Positions 1 to 5,569 of a stretch of 11,818 nt of DNA are shown piece by piece. This DNA is from Selenomonas sp. Its GTDB lineage: Bacteria; Bacillota; Negativicutes; Selenomonadales; Selenomonadaceae. Position 1 is the stretch's first letter, and every line of letters starts with the position of its first letter. The notes beneath the pieces were generated by a model. It had not been told where the DNA came from. It did no database searches and saw nothing but the letters and a program-made list of their open reading frames with translations. Location of the stretch: contig NZ_JALFCU010000102.1 in NCBI RefSeq assembly GCF_022771645.1, forward strand, positions 1 through 11,818, written 5' to 3'. The position numbers and the translations under genes were made by a program.

Positions 1-10
1 ATAATCCATG

Positions 11-83
11 GAGAGGACATTCCTTTGTGTGGATTTACATTGGCTAGATGCATATCCACATCTTAGCGGATGTTCTCTTTTTT
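11..83 (+). terminator. Imperfect long hairpin followed by T6, possible terminator
   Basis: The arms are GAGAGGACAT-TCC (11-23) against GGATGTTCTC (68-77), with bulges. There is a perfect inner stem, TGTGGAT (28-34) with ATCCACA (54-60). Six T follow at 78-83. The shape fits a rho-independent terminator for a gene to the left of the window. The outer stem is imperfect and the loop is long, so it could also be the end of a decayed mobile element. No coding sequence is supported in 1-135. Confidence 0.3.
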
Positions 84-135
84 AACAACATGAATTATAC
101 GATAGGATTACTCATCCCACAGGTTTTGTGATTGA

Positions 136-1368
136 ACCGAATTTGTTTGCATTGATGACGGATCAACGGATGGATGTAGCGAAATCCTCGATGAGTATGC
201 GGAACGGGATGCGCGATTCCGCATCATCCACAAAGAGAACTCTGGCTACGGGAAATCCATGAATATTGGTTTGCGCGCAGCCAAGGGAACGTATATTGGA
301 ATCGTGGAATCAGACGATTTTGCTGATGCCAACATGTTTTCCGCATTGTACGAGGCAGCAGAAAACGCAAAAGCTGAGGTTGTAAAGTCGAATTATTTCT
401 TGTTTCATCGAAAAGAAGGAGATGCTTTTCGGGAACTGTTGAAAGGTTGTCCCTACCATGAGATCTGCTCGGCAAGGGAAACGCCGAGGATTCTCCAAAC
501 CGATACCTATGTATGGACCTCGATTTACCGAAAAGATTTTCTCTACCAAAACGACATTTGGTTTCACGAAACACCTGGAGCAGCTTATCAGGATGTGGCA
601 TTTACCATGAAGGTAGGAGCTTGCAGCAAGCGGATGCTTCTGATTCCAGAGGCGTATTTGCATTACAGAGAAGGCAATATAACTTCTTCCGTACGTCAAA
701 TAAGAAAAAAATATCATTGCTTTCATGATGAGTTTGCGGAATATTGGCGGTTTTTGCGTGGGCGTAATCGGGACGAACGAGCGGCAGGGGGAGCCGCAGC
801 GTATATGATGTGGAAAGATTATCGGGATCATTGCTGGCCGTGCGTTCCGCTGCATGAGAAAGTTCGATATCTGGATGGCGTCATTCATGAGTTTCGCCAG
901 ATTGAAGAGGAGGGGTTTCTTCGAAAATCAGATTGGCCGGAAGAAACTTGGGGAAAACTGCAACAGCTATTGCATGATTCCAAGGAAGTGCTGCTCCAAT
1001 GTGCGAAAACTAGCCAGAAGAATCTCTTGCTAAAAGAAGGATTCTTGCAATCTTTGCGGAAAACACCAAAATTCTATCTTTATGGAGCTGGCCGGGTGGC
1101 GCAAGACATGATGACATCTCTTCAGGGGGATGCTCCTTCACCCGGTGGCTTGCTTGTGAGCCATAAGGAAGAAAATCCGGAAATCGTCATGGGGATTCGC
1201 GTCTATGATATGCAGGAAGCGCCGGTCGACCGCAAAAATGATCTTATTGTCATATCGACATCTCCGCATAAACTAGAAGCCCAGCAAGAAATCTTCTTCG
1301 CACTCGTGCAAGCAGGATTCCAGAACGTAATCGTGTTGACAGAGGACTTGCAGCAGGCGTTATCTTGA
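136..1368 (+). pseudogene. Family 2 glycosyltransferase with C-terminal Rossmann-like domain, 5' end missing or frameshifted
   Basis: The frame encodes a GT-A glycosyltransferase of family 2, the type that transfers a sugar from a nucleotide-sugar to a surface glycan. Acceptor and sugar are unknown. The nucleotide-binding motif CIDDGSTDG is at 148-174 and the DXD-like ESDD at 307-318. The motif normally written ED before the catalytic helix reads YQDVAF here. The C-terminal part has a nucleotide-binding pattern, FYLYGAGRVA (about 1072-1101), as in many Firmicute surface glycosyltransferases. The motif CIDDGSTD is normally preceded by about 40 residues starting with an ISVIIPVYN-like strand. 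Here an in-frame TGA at 133-135 comes only five codons before it. The first ATG in frame is at 259, after the DDGSTD motif, so a 369-residue product from there would lack part of the donor site. A possible relic start is discussed in the findings. The rest of the frame is intact, so the damage is recent or is an assembly error. Confidence 0.7.
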
Positions 1369-1377
1369 CATAGACGC

Positions 1378-1407
1378 AAAAAGCGCACCCGTGCGGATGC
1401 GCTTTTT
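1378..1407. terminator. Bidirectional rho-independent terminator between convergent genes
   Basis: AAAAAGCGCA (1378-1387) and TGCGCTTTTT (1398-1407) form a perfect 10-bp inverted repeat with a 10-nt loop. The A-tract and T-tract form the base of the stem, so each strand reads a GC stem followed by T5. It starts 10 nt after the glycosyltransferase stop and lies just beyond the stop of the - strand Rpn gene, so it can serve both. Confidence 0.85.
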
Positions 1408-1416
1408 CGTAGTGGC

Positions 1417-2340
1417 TTAGTGGGGGATTTTCTCATCCTTCGCGATGCGGTGGATTTCTTCGACGGTCGTGTCGGCGATTTGGGCAATTTGGTCGTAACT
1501 GAGGTTCGTCGTGTTCAGCATGTTGCGGATGATCGTCAGTTTCTCTTCGGCCTTGCCTTCGGCCTTGCCTTCAGCCTTGCCTTCAGCTTTGCCTTCGATT
1601 TTGCCTTCGGCCTTGCTTTTCGCCATATCTTCGCGATATTCTTCCTCGCGGACTTTTCTTGCCACTTCGGCATTCCATTGGAACATCATCATTTCCAAGA
1701 CCTCCCTTCGGTTGCGTTCGAGGAATGATTGCATGATTTTGTGCTGGATGCAATAGTCCATGGATTCTCGGATAGCATTGTCAAGGCTCATGCCTTGTTG
1801 GTGGTTTTGTTCCGTGCGGTTCACGAAAAAGCTGTATTCCCGGATGGGCTGGCAGTTTTTGAGAAACGCACGATTTTCTTTGTATGTGATGTTGATGATA
1901 TGGCATGTGAGTTCGAGGTCAGAGTCTTTTTCTCGAAAGAAGTCGGAGAGGCGTTGGATTTTTTCGTCTTCCTTCATCTCATTCCCGATGTAGAGTACAT
2001 AGAAATGAATGGCAGGAAGGTAGAGGGGCTTTCTCCGATAAAGGGCTTTTTGGTCAGCAATCGTGCCGAGGAGTAGGCGGTCTGCGTAGATGAGTTGACG
2101 GATGACAATATTCGGGCTTATCGTGCTTTGGTGCTCGGTGAGGATGATGGATTGGTCTTTCCAAGTAAAAGATACATCGTTTTTGAATTGGTCAAGTAAA
2201 AGGTCTTCGAGCGTGTTGATTTCAATGTCTTCCGGGCGGATGATTTCATCCGGACGAAGTGCTTGGTAGAGCTTCGCAAGTTCGTTGCGGTCGTTCATGA
2301 ACATGCGGAAGACGGTATCCTTGTACTGGCGGTTCGCCAT
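1417..2340 (-). CDS. Rpn family recombination-promoting nuclease/putative transposase
   Basis: A 307-residue protein of the Rpn/transposase_31 type (PD-(D/E)XK nuclease fold), a family that in E. coli promotes RecA-independent recombination and cuts DNA. The putative active site is D55 followed by E69-x-Q71 in ILTEHQST, the usual D-x(n)-E-x-Q/K pattern. Residues 241-267 are a charged run of K-A/I-E-G tetrapeptides. The tail (281-301, SYDQIAQIADTT...) resembles the short helix-turn-helix-like end common in this family. The start is the ATG at 2338-2340, which has an AGGGGG Shine-Dalgarno 7 nt upstream. The open frame runs much further upstream but has no family similarity there. The gene stands alone, convergent with the broken glycosyltransferase and divergent from lpxB. 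Its composition is less GC-rich than the LPS operon, which suggests a mobile or late-acquired gene. The family is often multicopy in its hosts. Whether it moves itself is not shown. Confidence 0.88.
   Translation of the reverse strand: MANRQYKDTVFRMFMNDRNELAKLYQALRPDEIIRPEDIEINTLEDLLLDQFKNDVSFTWKDQSIILTEHQSTISPNIVIRQLIYADRLLLGTIADQKALYRRKPLYLPAIHFYVLYIGNEMKEDEKIQRLSDFFREKDSDLELTCHIINITYKENRAFLKNCQPIREYSFFVNRTEQNHQQGMSLDNAIRESMDYCIQHKIMQSFLERNRREVLEMMMFQWNAEVARKVREEEYREDMAKSKAEGKIEGKAEGKAEGKAEGKAEEKLTIIRNMLNTTNLSYDQIAQIADTTVEEIHRIAKDEKIPH
1545..1616. repeat. Six 12-bp tandem repeats inside the Rpn gene
   Basis: Six head-to-tail 12-bp units, consensus CTTCGGCCTTGC on the + strand. Units 1, 2 and 6 are identical, unit 3 differs at one position, and units 4 and 5 are more diverged. 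On the coding strand they encode the K-A/I-E-G tetrapeptides before the C-terminal helical tail. Because the unit is a multiple of three, slippage would change the linker length without breaking the frame. Confidence 0.9.
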
Positions 2341-2354
2341 GTCATCACCCCCTG
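2341..2354 (-). promoter_or_regulatory. Shine-Dalgarno of the Rpn gene
   Basis: On the - strand the sequence before the start reads AGGGGGTGATGAC-ATG. The G-rich core is 7 nt from the ATG. It fixes the start at 2340 within a much longer open frame. Confidence 0.75.
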
Positions 2355-2359
2355 TGCTT

Positions 2360-2388
2360 ATTTTACGATGATTCCGTGCGAGTCGCAA
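2360..2388 (-). promoter_or_regulatory. Possible sigma-70-type promoter for the Rpn gene
   Basis: On the - strand, TTGCGA (2383-2388) and TAAAAT (2360-2365) are separated by exactly 17 nt, about 20 nt upstream of the start codon. The -10 matches 5 of 6 consensus positions and the -35 matches 4 of 6. Predicted from sequence only. Confidence 0.45.
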
Positions 2389-2526
2389 GAGAAATCGTTG
2401 TTTTATCGGATCGAATGGTGCATAAATTCCCGCCACATTGCACCATCGCAGGCAATCCCGCGCGCGTGCTGCGCGAAGGCATTTTGTGGCAGCGGTGAGA
2501 GTTTTGGATGTTCGCTGATTTCTTTT
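2389..2526. other. Intergenic stretch between rpn and lpxB without a supported gene
   Basis: Part of the 307-base gap between the divergent rpn and lpxB genes. I see no credible coding sequence. Open frames here are short and have no recognisable motifs or ribosome sites. It contains an imperfect inverted repeat (around CCGCCACATTGC, about 2430-2441, against GCATTTTGTGGC, about 2477-2488) enclosing an alternating GC tract. I could not assign it to a known RNA family. Confidence 0.5.
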
Positions 2527-2560
2527 GTGCGTTGTTTTTTTGACAGCGCACGATTTTTTT
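2527..2560 (+). terminator. Rho-independent terminator upstream of the lpxB promoter
   Basis: GTGCGTTGT (2527-2535) pairs with ACAGCGCAC (2543-2551) in a 9-bp stem with one G-T pair and a 7-nt loop, followed by GA and seven T (2554-2560). It points along the + strand. No + strand gene precedes it before the convergent block. It ends 17 nt before the predicted -35 of lpxB, so it would shield the operon from read-through rather than regulate it. Confidence 0.7.
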
Positions 2561-2577
2561 GCCGCGAAAACATTTGT

Positions 2578-2605
2578 TTGATTTAGCGCGGAGTTATTGT
2601 ATAAT
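2578..2605 (+). promoter_or_regulatory. Sigma-70-type promoter for the lpxB-lpxL operon
   Basis: TTGATT (2578-2583) and a perfect TATAAT (2600-2605) are separated by 16 nt in an AT-rich patch just before the GC-rich operon. A start near 2612 would give a leader of about 36 nt. No other good promoter is seen in the operon, so it may drive all eight genes. Confidence 0.7.
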
Positions 2606-2633
2606 AGAGTGTACTGGAAAATCCGCGCTGCGT

Positions 2634-2650
2634 GAGGGGGGAGAGCTTTG
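2634..2650 (+). promoter_or_regulatory. Shine-Dalgarno that decides the TTG start of lpxB
   Basis: GAGGGGGGAGAG (2634-2645) sits immediately before TTG at 2648-2650. The next in-frame ATG (2657) would be too far from it and would remove the first residues of the beta strand leading into SAGEVSGD. The TTG start is therefore preferred. Confidence 0.7.
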
Positions 2651-3805
2651 AAGATCATGTTGTCGGCCGGCGAGGTGTCGGGCGATCTCCATGGGGCGCG
2701 CATTGCGCGCGCGATTCTCTCGCAGGCGCCTTCTACGGTGCTCGTCGGGTTCGGCGGGGCGGAGATGGAGGACGCGGGCGTGCGGCTGTTCGCGAATTAC
2801 GAGAGCTACAACGTCATGGGCGTCCTCGAAGTGTTGAAAAATCTCCCGCGCATCTATCGGCTGTTGAATCTGCTGACGGACGCGATGCGTGACGAAAAGC
2901 CCGACCTCCTCGTGCTCATCGATTACCCGGATTTCAACTGGCGGCTCGCGAAGCGCGCGAAGGCGCTCGGCATCCCCGTGTTCTCGTACATCCCGCCGTC
3001 GGCGTGGGCGTGGCGCAAGGGCCGCGCGGCCGCGTGCGCGAATCTCGCCGAGGAATTCGTCGCGATCTTCCCGCATGAGCTGCCTGTCTACGAGGCGGCG
3101 GGCGCGAACATCTCGTTCGTCGGCAATCCGCTCGTCGACACGGTGAAGGCGGAGCTCCCTGAGCGCGTGGCGCGCGAGCGCTTCGCGTTCCCCGAGGGCT
3201 CGCACGGCATTTTGCTGCTCCCGGGCTCGCGGCGCCAGGAGATCGAGATGCTGCTGCCGGACATGCTGCAGGCGGCGCGGCGGCTCTCCGTGGAGCGGCC
3301 GGAGACGAAGTTCTACCTGCCGGTCGCGCCGGGCGTCGACGAGTCGGCGCTGCGCGCGAAGATCGATGCGGCGGGCGTGCCGGTCACGCTGACGCATGAG
3401 GCGCGGTATGCGCTCATGGGGCTCATGGATGCGGCGATTGCCACATCGGGCACGGTCGTCATGGAGGCGGCCTTGATGGGACTGCCGTGCGTCGTGCTCT
3501 ACCGTTTTGCGCCGCTGAACTATTTTATTGGAAAGCTTCTCGTGCACATCCAGAGCTTCAGCCTGCCGAACATCCTCTTGGGCGAACCGTTCGAGACGGA
3601 GCTCCTGCAGGATGAGGTCACACCTGAGGCCATCTTGCGCGAGACTTTGCCGCTTTACCGTGGCGAAGCACATCGTCATGAAGTCACGGCGAAGCTCGCG
3701 GAAGCGTGCCGCCGCCTCGGCCCTCCGGGCGCGTCCGGGCGCGTGGCAGAGAAAATCCTCGCGGCAGCGCGCCGCCATATTTCATCCAATGGGGACGAAA
3801 CATAA
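2648..3805 (+). CDS. lpxB: Lipid-A-disaccharide synthase LpxB
   Basis: A GT family 19 enzyme that joins UDP-2,3-diacylglucosamine to lipid X, giving the tetraacyl disaccharide-1-phosphate of lipid A. It acts at the cytoplasmic face of the inner membrane. The 385 residues match the usual length (about 380). Family motifs in order are SAGEVSGD (6-13), IDYPDFNW (91-98), PPSAWAWRKGR (116-126), FVGNPLVD (157-164), LLPGSRRQEIE (190-200), SGTVVMEA (267-274) and FSLPNILLGE (304-313). D95 and R195 align with the Asp and Arg reported as essential in E. coli LpxB (from memory). The start codon is TTG, chosen from the Shine-Dalgarno. It is the first gene of the operon, and msbA begins on the base right after its stop. 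The sharp rise in GC content starts with this gene. Confidence 0.97.
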   Translation: MKIMLSAGEVSGDLHGARIARAILSQAPSTVLVGFGGAEMEDAGVRLFANYESYNVMGVLEVLKNLPRIYRLLNLLTDAMRDEKPDLLVLIDYPDFNWRLAKRAKALGIPVFSYIPPSAWAWRKGRAAACANLAEEFVAIFPHELPVYEAAGANISFVGNPLVDTVKAELPERVARERFAFPEGSHGILLLPGSRRQEIEMLLPDMLQAARRLSVERPETKFYLPVAPGVDESALRAKIDAAGVPVTLTHEARYALMGLMDAAIATSGTVVMEAALMGLPCVVLYRFAPLNYFIGKLLVHIQSFSLPNILLGEPFETELLQDEVTPEAILRETLPLYRGEAHRHEVTAKLAEACRRLGPPGASGRVAEKILAAARRHISSNGDET

Positions 3806-5554
3806 ATGAAGAACTACAAGCGGCTGCTCCTTTATATCAAGCCGTATCTCAAACGCCTCGGCCTTGCCATCATCTGCATCATCATGGCGGCAGCGGCGAA
3901 TCTGTACCTGCCATGGATCATCAAGGACATGATCGACAAGGTGCTCATGGACAAGGACATGATGATGCTGAATCTCATTTCCGTCGGCATCGTCGTCGTG
4001 TTCCTCGTGCGCGGCATCTTTTACTACGGACAGAGCTATCTCGTGTCGTACATCGGCGAAAAAGTCATCATCGACGTGCGCGAGGACATGTTCTGCAAGT
4101 TCCAGCGCATGCCAATGGCGTATTTTGACAAGCATCAAACGGGCGAGACGATGAGCTACATCACGAACGATGTGGCCGCGATCCAGTCGGCGCTCGTCAC
4201 GAACCTCATCGAGATGGTCACGGAGGGCTCGATCCTCATCGGCTCGATCGTCATGATGGTGACGCTCGACTGGAAGCTGTCGCTCCTGACGCTCGTCGTC
4301 ATCCCGCTCGTCGGGCAGGCGATGAAGATTTTCGGCAAAAAATTAAAGCGCAACGGTACGCTGATCCAGGAGCGCGCGGCGGACATCACATCGCTGTTGC
4401 AGGAAAGCATTACGTCCCTCCGCGTCGTGAAGGCGTTCGGGCGCGAAAGCTATGAGATCGGCCGCTTCAACCGGCAGCACACGCTGAAATTCCAAGCGGC
4501 CATGCAGAACGTCCGCCTGACGAGCCTCTTGACGCCGACGGTCGAGTTCCTCGCGGCGCTGTCCGTTACATTTATTGTATGGTTCGGCGGCTACGAGGTC
4601 GTGAACGGCGTCATGACGGCCGGCGCGCTCGTCGCGTTCCTGACGTACGCCGTGAACCTCGCGAACCCTGTGAAGCGCCTCGCGCGCGTCTACGGCTCGC
4701 TCCAGCGCGCCATGGCGGCTGTCGACCGCGTGTTTTACGTGCTCGATCTCGAGGAGTCGATCCATGATCGCGAGGGCGCGGAGGTGTTGCCGAACACGGA
4801 GGGGCATGTCGTTTTCAACGACGTTTCTTTCGAATATAAAAAAGGCGTCCCGGCGCTGGAGCATGTGTCGCTCGAAGCGAAGCCCGGCCAGATGATTGCG
4901 TTCGTCGGTCCGTCCGGCGCCGGCAAGTCGACGATCGCGAACCTCATTCCGCGCTTTTACGATGTGACGGACGGCCAGATTCTCATCGACGGCCGTGACA
5001 TCCGTGACGTGACGATCGCGTCGCTGCGCGAGCAGATCGGCATCGTGCCGCAGGAGACGATGCTGTTCTCGACGACGGTGCGCGAGAACATCCGCTACGG
5101 CCGCCTCGATGCGACCGATGAAGAGGTCGAGGCGGCGGCGAAGGCCGCGAATGCCGAGGAGTTCATCCGTCAGCTGCCGGAGGGCTACGATACGCAGATC
5201 GGTGAGCGCGGCCTGAACCTCTCGGGCGGCCAGCGCCAGCGCATGGCTATCGCGCGCGCGATCCTGAAGAACCCGCGCATCCTCATCCTCGACGAGGCGA
5301 CGAGTGCGCTCGACACGGAGAGCGAGAAGATCGTGCAGGCGGCGCTCGACACGCTGATGCAGGGGCGCACGTCGTTCGTCATCGCGCATCGTTTGTCGAC
5401 GATTTTCGACGCCGACGAAATTTTTGTCATCGACCACGGCCACGTCGTCGAGCAGGGCACGCACGAAGAGCTGCTCGCGAAAGGCGGCCTTTATCAATAC
5501 CTCTACAGCATCCAGTTCAAGAATGCTGAGGCTGCGCGTGAAGAGCAGGCCTGA
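3806..5554 (+). CDS. msbA: Lipid A export ABC transporter, ATP-binding/permease protein MsbA
   Basis: A 582-residue half-size ABC exporter (type IV fold, works as a homodimer) expected to flip the lipid A-Kdo core across the inner membrane. The membrane domain covers about residues 1-310, with hydrophobic segments near 15-37, 55-75, 130-170 (two) and 240-290 (two). The nucleotide-binding domain has Walker A GPSGAGKST (368-376), Q-loop Q416, signature LSGGQ (472-476), Walker B ending in D496-E497, and switch H528. All key residues are present. The length equals E. coli MsbA. Sequence alone cannot separate MsbA from other lipid or multidrug exporters of this family, but the position between lpxB and waaA-lpxK makes the assignment strong. 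The ATG directly abuts the lpxB stop with no gap, and a GGGGA about 10 nt upstream lies inside lpxB, so the two are probably translationally coupled. Confidence 0.94.
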   Translation: MKNYKRLLLYIKPYLKRLGLAIICIIMAAAANLYLPWIIKDMIDKVLMDKDMMMLNLISVGIVVVFLVRGIFYYGQSYLVSYIGEKVIIDVREDMFCKFQRMPMAYFDKHQTGETMSYITNDVAAIQSALVTNLIEMVTEGSILIGSIVMMVTLDWKLSLLTLVVIPLVGQAMKIFGKKLKRNGTLIQERAADITSLLQESITSLRVVKAFGRESYEIGRFNRQHTLKFQAAMQNVRLTSLLTPTVEFLAALSVTFIVWFGGYEVVNGVMTAGALVAFLTYAVNLANPVKRLARVYGSLQRAMAAVDRVFYVLDLEESIHDREGAEVLPNTEGHVVFNDVSFEYKKGVPALEHVSLEAKPGQMIAFVGPSGAGKSTIANLIPRFYDVTDGQILIDGRDIRDVTIASLREQIGIVPQETMLFSTTVRENIRYGRLDATDEEVEAAAKAANAEEFIRQLPEGYDTQIGERGLNLSGGQRQRMAIARAILKNPRILILDEATSALDTESEKIVQAALDTLMQGRTSFVIAHRLSTIFDADEIFVIDHGHVVEQGTHEELLAKGGLYQYLYSIQFKNAEAAREEQA

Positions 5555-5569
5555 CCGGAAGGGGAAACC

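Noticed and set aside
1545..1616. CRISPR-like or intergenic repeat array
   Set aside because: The units are 12 bp, directly adjacent with no spacers, and sit inside a coding frame that they keep open.
1420..2076. + strand open frames opposite the Rpn gene, some with repeated A-L-P-S or F-A-F-G-L residues
   Set aside because: They are shadows of the 12-bp repeats and of the Rpn coding sequence, without ribosome sites or motifs.
2540..2568. Perfect TTGACA at 2540-2545 as a -35 element
   Set aside because: It lies inside the terminator hairpin, and no -10-like sequence occurs 16-18 nt downstream.
2341..2703. Extension of the Rpn frame upstream to 2703 (428 residues)
   Set aside because: The added part has no family similarity, crosses the predicted promoters, and the ATG at 2340 has its own Shine-Dalgarno.
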